Shown piece after piece: positions 1 through 8,419 of a stretch of DNA of 41,278 bases. Source of the stretch: Halorubrum vacuolatum. GTDB lineage: Archaea; Halobacteriota; Halobacteria; Halobacteriales; Haloferacaceae. The number at the start of each line of letters is the position of its first letter. Within the stretch, counting starts at the first letter, position 1. Under the pieces are notes generated by a model. The model ran no database searches, had not been told where the DNA came from, and was given only the letters and a program-made list of their open reading frames with translations. Position numbers and translations under genes: made by a program. The stretch is from NCBI RefSeq assembly GCF_900188065.1, contig NZ_FZNQ01000021.1, positions 1-41,278 on the forward strand, in the 5' to 3' direction.

Positions 1-1
1 T

Positions 2-220
2 CGATTAGGACTCAGCGGTCGGCGTGATTATACCGACCGAAACCTGATCGAAAAGTGGTTTCAGACACTCAAAATGAGGATCGACCGCTTCCATAACTCA
101 TGGGTCGGCAGTCGGTCGAGCGCGCGCCGCTGGTGTTTACAATTCGTACATTACTACAACCGACAGCGACCACATCAAGCACTAGATCAGCGAACACCCG
201 CTGAGGTGCTAGCTAACTAG
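2..220 (+). CDS. IS6-family transposase, C-terminal part (cut by window edge)
   Basis: The frame enters from the left edge and ends at TAG 218-220. It encodes about 72 residues that end in the typical haloarchaeal IS6 (ISH14/ISH29-like) C-terminus: the last DDE glutamate in NLIEKWFQTLK, then RIDRFHNSWVGSR, a Tyr-Tyr-Asn motif and RPHQALDQRTP. The enzyme would cut and join DNA during replicative transposition. The two upstream catalytic Asp residues lie outside the window, so I cannot say whether the gene is intact. Its stop codon overlaps the stop of the convergent gene (both inside CTAG at 217-220). Confidence 0.85.
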   Translation, partial: RLGLSGRRDYTDRNLIEKWFQTLKMRIDRFHNSWVGSRSSARRWCLQFVHYYNRQRPHQALDQRTPAEVLAN

Positions 221-804
221 ACAGTGCCGTCTGACCGATGCCCCGGACCAGATAATGATTCGATAGTACCGAGCTCCGATAAACTATCCCCAATTACTAC
301 CGTCGTCCCGAGTGATTCGTGAAACCGGGAGTCAATTTGTTTTCTGTGATCGCTGGACATCGTGAGAAATGCAATCGTTAGACTGTCTTCGACAGCAGCA
401 CTGGCCGTTAGAATATCAGCAGATATTGAGTCGTCACCAAGATCTCCTGTAATAAAACAACAGTCGATGTCAATTCCCACATCAGCGAGTTTCTCAGGAT
501 CATCAACCCAGATGTCAATCTGATCTGATTCCTCCGACTGAGGGGTCTCATCGGAGTGAACCGCGACGGTTGTTACCAGCGTCTCAAGAGCACGTTCTTC
601 TGAGACCGTTACTGGTTGAGTGTTCTGTGATTCTGTATGAGGAGCGTCTTTATGCAGGTTTAGTCTCGATTTAACGCGGTCAATTCCACGCGCTCCACAT
701 CCCACGTAGAGAAACTTCGGCGGTCCGAATATGTCGTTGGAAACAGACTTGGAGTTTTCAATTTCGGCGGCCTTCATCATCGCCGACTCAATGAGATCCT
801 TCAT
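217..804 (-). CDS. Small FtsZ/tubulin-fold-like protein, function unknown
   Basis: 195 residues. I do not recognise a named family. Two stretches resemble a degenerate FtsZ/CetZ fold. One is KFLYVGCGARGIDRVKSRLN near residue 30, in the place of the GxGG nucleotide-binding strand. The other is CCFITGDLGDDSISAD near residue 115, followed by a strand LTIAFLTM, like the FtsZ segment around the glycine-rich T4 loop. The GGGTGTG loop itself is absent and the protein is half FtsZ length, so GTP hydrolysis is unlikely. A weak AT-rich promoter lies near 843-850. Tubulin-superfamily membership is inference from motif order; an unrelated Rossmann-like fold is possible. Confidence 0.5.
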   Translation of the reverse strand: MKDLIESAMMKAAEIENSKSVSNDIFGPPKFLYVGCGARGIDRVKSRLNLHKDAPHTESQNTQPVTVSEERALETLVTTVAVHSDETPQSEESDQIDIWVDDPEKLADVGIDIDCCFITGDLGDDSISADILTASAAVEDSLTIAFLTMSSDHRKQIDSRFHESLGTTVVIGDSLSELGTIESLSGPGHRSDGTV

Positions 805-861
805 GGGGGCTCAGGGTCCAAGTCGATCCAAGTTCTGACGAGAAAAATTACGTTCTGCATA

Positions 862-1116
862 CTAACAGTTCGGACAGACCTGTACGGTCATGCCGCTGAG
901 ACGGAGCTTCCACTCGAGTTCAGTACCACAGTCGGTACAGCAACTTGCTTCCTGTTTGTTTTCCTCTCCACTACGTGTGCTCGATATTGATTCCATTGGA
1001 TCGTCATCGTCGTCCGGGACAAGGATCTCTGAGCATCCGTTTTGGTCATTCTCCGAGCGATCCGTTCCCTTTGCGCAGTCGCAGTTCACCCCGACCATGT
1101 CGTGCATACCGTTCAT
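862..1116 (-). CDS. Small zinc-ribbon protein
   Basis: 84 residues with an acidic middle (five Asp in a row near residue 38) and a C-terminal four-cysteine zinc ribbon: CTDCGTELEW around residue 60 and a final CPNC. Extra cysteines (CDC) sit near residue 13. Small proteins ending in this type of ribbon are frequent in haloarchaea and are usually called hypothetical; DNA, RNA or protein binding cannot be told apart here. A TATA-like TTTTTGTTAC lies at about 1131-1139, so the transcript would be nearly leaderless. It reads in the same direction as the helicase remnant but is separated from it by the truncated helicase end. Confidence 0.6.
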   Translation of the reverse strand: MNGMHDMVGVNCDCAKGTDRSENDQNGCSEILVPDDDDDPMESISSTRSGEENKQEASCCTDCGTELEWKLRLSGMTVQVCPNC

Positions 1117-1143
1117 ATATTACTTCAGTAACAAAAACCTAAG

Positions 1144-1794
1144 TCAGACATTCCCGGTATTGACGCCACAAACGACCTCCCAGCAGATATCCACGTAGTC
1201 GTCGACCTCGGCCTCACGCCACTCCTCAAGGACGGCCTCGCTCTGGGGCCGTTCGTCGAGTAGTCCAGCGAGTACATCGACCAACTGGTCGCGACCCCAG
1301 AGCTGTCCGAGGAGCGCAACATCGTCATCGTCCTGGTTTCGTTCGAGGAACTCCGTCACGACTTCGCGTTGGAGTGTCGCGGCGCCGTCTTCGTCGAGTA
1401 CGTCGAAGCCGAGCGGGACCGGAGCCTCGACGGCTCGTTCTCGCAAGAGCCGGGTACAGAAGGCGTGAATCGTATGGACGTAGCCGTCTTCCAGGTCATC
1501 GAGGACGTTTCGCCAGCGGTGGTAGGCCTCTGGTGAGTCAACAGCCTCGAGACGGTCGTACACCTCCTCCCGAACGCGCTCGGTCAGTTCGGCAGCGGCC
1601 TTTCGCGTGAAGGTGATCGTGACGATATTTTCCGGGGTGAGCGACGGATTGTCGGCCAGTATCGTCACGTACCGTTCGGTAAGCGTCGTCGTCTTCCCCG
1701 TCCCGGCGCCGGCAGTGATCGCGACATTCCGGCCCTGAACGAGCGCATCCTCCTGTTCCTCCGTGAGTTGTATCTCCTCGGAGGCATCAGTCAT
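1144..1794 (-). pseudogene. UvrD/AddA-like superfamily I helicase, N-terminal remnant
   Basis: The first 210 or so residues of a RecB/AddA/UvrD-type helicase, normally about 1,000 residues or more. Visible motifs are the Q motif (LTEEQEDAL, residues 11-19), Walker A AGAGTGKTT (28-36), motif Ia TFTRKAAAEL (61-70) and VHTIHAFC near 105. After WEVVC the sequence changes character and stops six codons later, so the ATPase core beyond motif Ib, including Walker B, is lost. Its start overlaps the end of the upstream nuclease gene by 8 nt, the normal arrangement of this haloarchaeal double-strand-break processing pair. The remaining fragment cannot be an active helicase. Confidence 0.85.
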
Positions 1795-3360
1795 CGCTCA
1801 TCACCGCCTCGATGTCCTCGTCGTCACGAACACGGAGCGGAACGTACGCGGTGTCGTCCTCGTGAACCTTGTCGACGAACTCCCGCTTGCGGTGGTGACG
1901 GACATCGCACGCCCGACTGTAGTCACAGTATCGGCAGTTGGCACCACGAGCGGACAGGAGCGTCGTATGGAACCGTCCGTTGGCGATCGCCTCGTCGATT
2001 TGGCCCAACCACTCCGGAACGACATCGTTCAGGAAGCGACGGAGTTCAACCTCGGAATCGAACTTCGACTCGACACCGCGTGGAACCTTGAGATCGTTGG
2101 GCGGTCGTACCTGATAGTACGTCGCCGAGAGCGAGCCCTCCTCGAACAGATCACCGTCGACGACCTCGGCGGTAGCAAGCAGATAGATGGGGAGCTGGAA
2201 CTTCGTGCCGCCAGTCGTCTTCGTAATATACGGTGCCCGTCCAGTCTTGTAGTCGTAGAGCGTAAGCGTCGGTTGTTCGCCACCCTGGCTCACGTCAACG
2301 CGGTCGATGTATCCCCGAATCGAGACAGTCGAGCCGTCCGGTCGCTCCACCGTGAACGGACCACCATCCGAGTCGGGAAGCCCCTCACCGAACGGGGCCT
2401 CGAACAAGTGTGGTCGGTCAGCGCCGTCCCGCGAGAGTTTGTTGTCGAGGAAGGTAGCGAACAACCCCTGTTCCGGTGCGTCGTGAGGTTTGCTCCCGGC
2501 CTCGTACGGAGCACTCTCGCCGTCACACAGGCCCGCGAACAGCTCCGCCTTCCACCGCTCGTAGAACAGGCCGTCGTACTCGAAGTCAGCATCCCGGAGT
2601 TCCTCAACGGCGATCTCGCGAAGGTGCGTCGCCAGGTCGTCTCGGTCGAACTCGGTGAGATCGGCACCGTCTTCGGTTTCGTCCTGTAGATCCGCGAAGA
2701 ACCGTTCAAGCACGTCGTGGACGTACGATCCAGTTTCGAGGGGCGTAGGGACGACCTCGACGTCGTCAGGATCCTCGATTCCGAGCACTTCGTCAGCGTA
2801 GAACTTGAACCCACACTCGACGTATCGCTCGATGCGACTCGCACTGTAGGGTTCCCGCTCTGACGGCGGATAGACTTGCGCGACGGTCTCGGGATCCAAC
2901 ACGCCGTCGTGGTCGGAGAGGCCAGCCGTTCCCCTGTTGGCCGCACAGCGGATTCCCCGATCCGTGCGATTGGTCTGCTCGGGGGAGAGATCACCTCGGT
3001 CGCCGGCGCGGCTGACTGCCGCACGCCGGTCGGCCGTTGCAGCGACGTGCCGCTGGAGGTCTTCGCGAGAGCCCACGCGGTCGTCGAGCCCGTCTTGGGG
3101 TTCGATGCCAGTCACGCGCTGGAGTTCGTCGAGGACCGGCGACCGGACGACGGCGGACTCGTCGTCGCCCGTCTCTGGTGTGATGATCGTGAGTTCGTCG
3201 ACGTTCGCGAGTAGCGTCGCGAAGAGATAGCGGCCACGGAGTCGCTCGTCGCCGGTGTCGAACCGTGGGTGGGCGTCGGTCATCTCCTCGAAGAAGGCTG
3301 GGCGTTCCGGCGTTACCGGGAAGTGCTCGCTCGTCAGCCCCACGAGGACCACGACGAGGC
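1787..3360 (-). pseudogene. AddB/RecB-like PD-(D/E)XK nuclease, 5'-truncated
   Basis: C-terminal part of an AddB-type protein. From the C-terminus backwards it shows CRYCDYSRAC (cysteines of an iron-sulfur cluster), the nuclease core LYDYKTG with upstream GYIDRVD, and the domain entry YSASRIERYVECGFKFY, whose Cys is the usual first cluster ligand. Upstream lies helicase-like sequence (LVGLTSEHFPVTPERP). The reading frame stays open to about 3454, but beyond roughly 3350 it is the antisense of an IS66 transposase, so the authentic N-terminus is gone. With the truncated helicase downstream, both subunits of this locus are broken. The junction is known only to about 20 bp. Confidence 0.85.
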
Positions 3361-3817
3361 TGAGCCGATCTACCGGTATCTCAAGCAGATGTTCGTCGGT
3401 CTCCAGTCCTGGCTGGAGACCGACCCGACGGATCGAGAACGAGCCCAGATGCATCGTGTCGCCCAGAGAGGGCTCGAAACGCTCGTTGAACGGTCAGACA
3501 CCGACGGACCAGTGGCAACACTGCTCGGCAAGATCGACGGCGGGATCGACCACGGGCTCACCTTCGTCGGTGAGCCAGCGGTCTCACCAACGAACAACGC
3601 CGCCGAGAACGCACTTCGTGAACCGGTCGTTCTCCGGAAAATCATCGGTACGCTCCGCAATGATCGCGGAATGTTCGTTCACGAAACGTTGCTGTCCCTG
3701 CTGGCGACGTGGCGCCAGCAGGGACGCAACTCCTACGATGAACTCAAGCGAGTCGTCGAAAACAACGAGATGACTTCACCCGCTCAGGCTGTGCCTGCCG
3801 TCGAGCCTTCGGGGTAA
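3341..3817 (+). pseudogene. IS66-family transposase, C-terminal remnant
   Basis: About 155 residues of the IS66 TnpC-type transposase C-terminus, with the characteristic SPTNNAAENALRE and RKIIGTLRNDRG segments and the tail ATWRQQGRNSYDELKR. The zinc-binding and central DDE parts are missing; the 5' side runs directly into the antisense nuclease gene. A perfect 13-bp inverted repeat (3694-3706 and 3713-3725, 6-nt loop) lies inside the coding sequence, one of many such hairpins in transposase genes here. It ends at TAA 3815-3817; no terminal inverted repeat was recognised downstream (3818-3943 shows nothing else). Confidence 0.8.
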
Positions 3818-3943
3818 ACACGTACGACTCGTTCACAGATGGCTGTCACTGACAGAAGAGGCCGGCTGGGAGCGAGATCATCGTGTCTGCCACAACATGT
3901 GCGGGTAGTCAGACTGCCGGTCGTACTGGCCAGGGAGACCGAA

Positions 3944-5110
3944 TCACGAATCAGCCGCAACGGTACTGGCCAGAAACGACTCGAGCTTTGCCGCCGTTTC
4001 GTCGTATTCCTGAAGAGACGAGATTTCATCTCGAGCTTTGGCCACGGATTCGCGATAGAAGTCGTCGTTAGTCAGGAGTTCCTTTGCAAGCTTCGTCGCT
4101 CGACGAATGTCATATGGTTCGATACTTAGTTCTGGCCAGCAGCGCTGTTGGAGATAATCATATTTGTTTCCAATAACAGGCACACCGACACCGGCGAATT
4201 CAGCCGACACGCGGCCAGCAGTTGCCCGGTTAGTGAGTTGGATTGCGAGGTCGAACGAGGAGAGATATTCATAATACCCCTCTTCGATGAAGCCCACTGT
4301 TGACACGTGTTCAAGGGTATTGTAGTCCGCTACCATCCGTTGATGATGATCTTTAACGCCGATGATCTCACCCTCCAGTCCAAAGCCGGCATCTCGAAGT
4401 GCATCCAGTAACAATATACTCGTGTAGAAATTTGAATGGTCGATGTTCCAGGAGGTAATTCCTAGACACACTTTATCCTCCGAGCTAGTTCGTGGTGAGA
4501 CATCCTGAAAGTGGCCTTCCGGGACGTGGAACGGCAAAAATATCACATTGTCGTTGAACGTCTCTGCGTACTGTTTGTACTGTCGATTCGAGACGATATA
4601 CCCGTCGACAGAGCGGAGTACTTCACGGTGGCATAGTTGAAGTTTGGGTGAGTACATCGTTACATCCTGGAACCCACCCTCCATTATACCGATTATCGAC
4701 AATTCCGGGCACGTTTCGAGGAGATGTTTAATATAGAAGTTATAGAAGAAGTGATGTGAGATAACTAATACATCGTAGTCACGTATATCTACTATCTCCC
4801 CATCAAACAGCTTGGCATCGAACGAGAACTCCGCTTCATCACTGACACAAAATGCCTCATGGTACATCGAACTAACCTGGGGATAGGCACCATAGAACTC
4901 GTCTTCGAGTCCGTCGCTGAATTTGTCTCCTTTGGCAAACTGGAGGGGGGTATTTTCTACCGTCAGTGGAACGCCAACGTCAGCATCCAACATATCAAAA
5001 TATAGAGTGTTGTCGAATGTGCCTGTTCCCGAGTCGGTATCAGTTTTCCATTCAGTATCGAGGTATAGGAACAAAACGCTCGACATACGAATCAGGTTAC
5101 CATCAGACAT
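3944..5110 (-). CDS. GT-B type glycosyltransferase
   Basis: About 388 residues. The N-terminal half has the alternating strands of a GT-B donor/acceptor domain (VLFLYLDTEW near residue 12, DVLVISHHFFYN, IIGIMEGGFQDV). The C-terminal half has the nucleotide-sugar side: VCLGITSWN, a strand IIGVKDHH, HVSTVGFIEEGYYEYLSSFDLAIQL and AEFAGVGVPVIGNKYDYL, the usual GT4-like region before the C-terminal helix. It would transfer a sugar from an activated donor on the cytoplasmic face. The start is placed at ATG 5110 because a TATA-like box is centred 26 nt upstream; an ATG three codons earlier (5119) and one at 5086 are alternatives. Sugar and acceptor cannot be predicted. Confidence 0.75.
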   Translation of the reverse strand: MSDGNLIRMSSVLFLYLDTEWKTDTDSGTGTFDNTLYFDMLDADVGVPLTVENTPLQFAKGDKFSDGLEDEFYGAYPQVSSMYHEAFCVSDEAEFSFDAKLFDGEIVDIRDYDVLVISHHFFYNFYIKHLLETCPELSIIGIMEGGFQDVTMYSPKLQLCHREVLRSVDGYIVSNRQYKQYAETFNDNVIFLPFHVPEGHFQDVSPRTSSEDKVCLGITSWNIDHSNFYTSILLLDALRDAGFGLEGEIIGVKDHHQRMVADYNTLEHVSTVGFIEEGYYEYLSSFDLAIQLTNRATAGRVSAEFAGVGVPVIGNKYDYLQQRCWPELSIEPYDIRRATKLAKELLTNDDFYRESVAKARDEISSLQEYDETAAKLESFLASTVAADS

Positions 5111-5131
5111 TGTAAACATTCCGGTCGGACT

Positions 5132-5141
5132 ATGCTATATG
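5132..5141 (-). promoter_or_regulatory. TATA-like box of the 3944-5110 glycosyltransferase
   Basis: ATATAGCATA on the minus strand, centred about 26 nt before ATG 5110. This spacing is that of haloarchaeal leaderless promoters and is the reason for choosing this start. Confidence 0.5.
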
Positions 5142-5337
5142 AATGTGTATTTGTGCCGAGTTTGTTGACAAGACTGGAATTCTATGGACTCGACGGGTGT
5201 ACCTCGGCAGTTTATCAACGCACGCACTGCCACGAACGTACCCCCGAGCGGGGTTCTCCGACATCACAACGGCCTGGAATAACACCTGGAGTCGAACAAT
5301 TTCGATCCGATATGTCACTCTCAATTCAGTACCCCGG

Positions 5338-5346
5338 ATTTATTAC
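5338..5346 (+). promoter_or_regulatory. TATA-like box of the VOC-fold gene
   Basis: ATTTATTAC centred 21 nt before ATG 5363 and 27 nt before ATG 5369; a leaderless transcript starting at either is likely. Confidence 0.5.
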
Positions 5347-5362
5347 AGGTGGAACTCACGTT

Positions 5363-5845
5363 ATGTCGATGCCAACGAAGTCCGTCCCTCGAGCGATAAC
5401 ACACGTCGGTCTCACGGTATCGGACATCACCAAAGCGATCAACTGGTATCAAGAGGTTTTTGGATTTCAGTTGTTAAACGAACCGTACACGATTGACAGC
5501 GACGATGCCACATTCGAGCACGATATATTCGGAGAGTTCGACCGGATGACCATGGCCCATCTGGGAACCGGGAACCAGGTTGGGTTGGAACTTTTCGAGT
5601 TCGAGACGAGTGACGGGATGACGGAGACGGATTTCACAAGCCCGGGACTCAACCACTTCTGTGTGATTGACCCGGACATCGAAGAGATGATAAATACGAT
5701 CGAAGAGAACGGTGGGATGCAACACTCACCGATCGAACGACCTTTCGATGATCGGCCGTACCAATTTGCGTTCTGTCGTGACCCGTGGGACAACCATATA
5801 GAGATATACACTCATAGTTACGAACAATTCATGGCTCCCCAGTGA
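5363..5845 (+). CDS. VOC-superfamily metalloprotein (glyoxalase/dioxygenase fold)
   Basis: 161 residues covering two beta-alpha-beta-beta-beta modules. The likely metal ligands of the family are all present: His in ITHVGLTV (about residue 14), Glu in GLELFEF (about 77), His in GLNHFCV (about 98) and Glu in NHIEIYTH (about 147). This H/E/H/E pattern fits the lactoylglutathione-lyase/epimerase branch, which isomerises or cleaves small oxygenated substrates, but the substrate cannot be read from sequence. The frame is open further upstream, but the promoter and the family start favour 5363 or 5369. The next gene, a convergent dehydrogenase, ends 10 bp away, so the pair share a 3' side. Confidence 0.75.
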   Translation: MSMPTKSVPRAITHVGLTVSDITKAINWYQEVFGFQLLNEPYTIDSDDATFEHDIFGEFDRMTMAHLGTGNQVGLELFEFETSDGMTETDFTSPGLNHFCVIDPDIEEMINTIEENGGMQHSPIERPFDDRPYQFAFCRDPWDNHIEIYTHSYEQFMAPQ

Positions 5846-5854
5846 CGCGGAGGC

Positions 5855-6607
5855 TTAAATTGCCGTAAATCCCCCATCGACCGGGTAAACCCCTCCAGTG
5901 ACAAAGGAAGCTTCGTCAGAACACAGCCAAGCGACGACATCTGCTATTTCACCTGGTTTCCCCAATCGTCCGAGAGGGACCGAATCGAGATAGCGTTCGA
6001 GCTGCTCTGTTGTGGTGTTGGCTTGCTGCAGCGGTGTGTCTGTCGCGCCGGGACAGATAGCATTGACGCGAATCCCGTCTGAAGCATATCTCGTCGCTGC
6101 CACGCGGGTGAGACCGATGACACCGTGTTTACTGGCCACGTATGGTGCATTGCCAGCACCTGTGAGCCCAGCAATCGACGACGTGTTGACAATTGCTCCC
6201 CCGTCGTTTTCCGCCATGAGTTCCAGTTCGTACTTCATACAGAGCCAGATACCTTTCAGATTCGTATCTATAACTCTGTCCCACTCTTTTGTCTCCTGCT
6301 CGGTCATCGACTCACCGTTCCCCTCTATTCCAGCATTGTTATGAGCAATATCGATAGTACCATACATCCTATTGGTTTCGCGAACCATGTTTTCGACGGA
6401 CTCTTCCCGTCGGACGTCCGTCTCTATTGCGCTACCGGTCCCCCCACTTGATTCAATCCGGTCGACAGTCTCTCTCGCGTTTTCGATATCGATGTCCGCA
6501 ACAGTAACATTTGCCCCGCCCCGTGCGAAACGTAGAGCTGTTTCGCGACCAATGCCCGAGCCTGCACCGGTCACAACCACGGTTTTATTAGTAAAGTCAA
6601 ATGGCAT
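5855..6607 (-). CDS. Short-chain dehydrogenase/reductase (SDR)
   Basis: 250 residues, the standard length of a classical SDR. The Rossmann motif TGAGSGIG (residues 14-21) binds NAD(P); Asp in VADID (about 38) after strand 2 suggests NAD preference. NNAGI (about 90), the catalytic Ser in NTSSIAG (about 140), Tyr-x3-Lys in YVASK (about 155) and the C-terminal GGVYPVDGG are all present. It should oxidise or reduce a hydroxyl or keto group on a soluble small molecule. Its start at ATG 6607 is fixed by a TATA-like box 27 nt upstream. The neighbouring VOC gene and a second SDR at 9390 suggest one small-molecule pathway. Confidence 0.85.
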   Translation of the reverse strand: MPFDFTNKTVVVTGAGSGIGRETALRFARGGANVTVADIDIENARETVDRIESSGGTGSAIETDVRREESVENMVRETNRMYGTIDIAHNNAGIEGNGESMTEQETKEWDRVIDTNLKGIWLCMKYELELMAENDGGAIVNTSSIAGLTGAGNAPYVASKHGVIGLTRVAATRYASDGIRVNAICPGATDTPLQQANTTTEQLERYLDSVPLGRLGKPGEIADVVAWLCSDEASFVTGGVYPVDGGFTAI

Positions 6608-6630
6608 AATCCCCCTGTCGCGTTCTGAGT

Positions 6631-6638
6631 ATTTAAAA
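6631..6638 (-). promoter_or_regulatory. TATA-like box of the 5855-6607 SDR
   Basis: TTTTAAAT on the minus strand, centred about 27 nt before ATG 6607; leaderless promoter. Confidence 0.55.
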
Positions 6639-7091
6639 CCGGCTTGAACTGGTAGTGACGGCCTGCAGTGTCTGTAGATTCCAACTCGACAAACAGGCCG
6701 TCAGAAGATGTGACGAACGCCAGCAGTATCAATGCTGACGAAATCGTCGCCGACGAAGTGTACTCGCTGCTCGACGCGGTCGCGCTCTCGCGGCCTCTCT
6801 CGACGCGGGCGCGGAACGTATGATCAAGACAAACCGCCCGTGTTCGTCCTCGTGGATCGTGGCACCGAGCAACGGTACGTTGTGCCGGCGAAATCCGCAG
6901 ACGAATCGACGATCCGGCTCCTGCTGGCTGACCGCCAGCAGGAGCCTCTCACGGTCTATACGGACGGATTTTGCGCGTACGATCCGCTTACAGAAGACAA
7001 AACATTCGACCGCGAATACGTCGTTCACGGAGACGGTGAGTACGCCGACGAGACGGTCCACGTGAACACCTGCGAGAGCCACGCGTCGCTG

Positions 7092-8236
7092 TAATGACCG
7101 AGAAAACCTTTGTTGGTCACGCTCAACCACAACGTAATGAGTGGAAATCGTCGAAAAGAAATCACGTATCATCTTCCAGAAGAGAGAATCGATGAACTCC
7201 TCCGCGAAGCTGAAGACGATCGCCGAAAAGAGCGGCTCGGCTTTCTGAAAAACCTTTACTACGGTGATACGATCGCAGAAGCTGCCGACCGTGAAGGCCG
7301 GTCGGCAGCGACCGGGAGACGCTGGGTAGAAGCCTGGAACGAGGGTGGACTTGAGGGATTAATGCCGAGTTTCGGGGGCGGCGGCCCCCGAAACTCGACG
7401 AAGACGAACAACAAGAGCTGGTGGAGATGCTTCGGGACGGCCAACCGTGGAAATCACAGGAGATTCAGCATCTCCTCAAAGAGGAGTTCGATGTCGAATA
7501 TCATCCGGATTACCTCGGGAAATTTCTCCGTGAACTGGGCTTGTCCTACGCAAAACCCCGTCCGAAGCGGCCACATCGACCGGAGAATCCTGAGGAAATT
7601 CTTGACGAGCGCGTCGGCGACGCGCTCGACGAGGATGGCGGCCCTCACAACAGAGAGAAAGGAGATGACAAAGAAGGATGGACTGTTGACGACGATGTCT
7701 GTACGGATGGCGGAACTGTTCTGGGGTTTTTCGATGCCTCACAACCGCAACCGTACGACAATTCCCGCCGTGTCTGGTACGTAGACGATCCACACGTGGA
7801 ACGGCCGTTAGTCAAGACAGAGGACTCGGCGGTTGGATTCTACGCACTGAATGGGGAGAGTACAGTTCGCTGGAAAAAAACCGAGGAGAAAGAGCGGATT
7901 TGTGAGGTGTTAGAGGTGGTCCGCGAGCAGAATCCCGGCAAGCGGATTCTGCTCGTCTTGGACAAGCACGGCTCACACGTCTGTGAATACACGCGCAAGC
8001 GTGCGCATCAACTTGGCATCAGTCTCATCTTCCTTCCGTCAGGATCGCCGCATCTCAACCCAATCGAACAGGTCTGGAAATACCTCAAGTGGACGATGGC
8101 ACCGATCATCGTCGAGGACGAAGACGAGTTCCACGAACTCGTCAAGGATGTTTTCGAGCAAGTGACACAGCGAATCAGTTTTGCCAAAGACTGGTGTCAG
8201 AAGTTCCTCGATCTACAGAAGTTTCCTTGATCATTA
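7092..8236 (+). mobile_element. IS630-family element, copy 1 (full length)
   Basis: The ends are TA-flanked imperfect inverted repeats: the left starts TAATGACCGAGAAAACC and the right, read inward, TAATGATCAAGGAAAC. The unit sits inside the IS1595 transposase between its HASL and ARRW codons. Removing 7092-8236 leaves no duplicated TA, so either the target TA is counted as part of the element or one copy was lost. It carries one transposase gene in two frames. A second copy begins at 17185. Confidence 0.8.
7137..8230 (+). pseudogene. IS630-family transposase with a frame change near 7385
   Basis: It starts at ATG 7137 (MSGNRRKEITYHLPEERIDE), with a helix-turn-helix N-terminus (EAADREGRSAATGRRWVEAW), and continues in a second frame from about 7390 (LDEDEQQELVEMLRDGQPW). 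The catalytic domain is in the second frame: FFDASQPQP, LLVLDKHGSHV and HLNPIEQVWKYLK, the D/D/E set of IS630/Tc1-type enzymes. Compared with the homologue at 17960-19007, which codes GGGRPPKL in one frame here, one base is missing inside the loop of a 13-bp hairpin (7366-7378 and 7385-7397). Copy 2 has the same change, so it is either programmed frameshifting (a -1 shift would be needed) or an inherited defect. Further hairpins lie at 7281-7309, 7606-7628 and 7924-7955. Confidence 0.8.
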
Positions 8237-8419
8237 GCGCGACGGTGGCTCTCGCCGCATCGAGGCATCTCAAAAGATCGCCTCACACAGTATCTCCGAG
8301 CGTTCCAACTCAGACGAGAACTCTACCGCAAACCCGGACGAAAAGCGCTCAAACACGCCGTCAAAGCCACTCTCTGAAATCAACAATATGCTACACAAGA
8401 GCGGTCGAACATTTTTAAC

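Larger units (their letters stand above)
6715..8377 (+). pseudogene. IS1595-family transposase remnant, split by an IS630 insertion
   Basis: Two exon-like pieces, about 6715-7091 and 8237-8377. The first reads ADEIVADEVYSLLDAVALS, then after an internal deletion RGTYDQDKPPVFVLVDRGT and VYTDGFCAYDPL, ending HVNTCESHASL. The second resumes at once with ARRWLSPHRGISKDR and ends LYRKPGRKALKHAVKATL. Joining 7091 to 8237 restores the frame exactly. The zinc-ribbon N-terminus and part of the DDE core are missing, so it was dead apart from the later insertion. A perfect 13-bp hairpin lies in the coding sequence (6916-6928 and 6934-6946). Ends of the IS1595 unit were not recognised. Confidence 0.8.

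Noticed and set aside
1763-2689. Long open frame on the plus strand opposite the nuclease gene
   Set aside because: It is the antisense of a well-motifed PD-(D/E)XK gene; GC-rich haloarchaeal genes commonly give open antisense frames.
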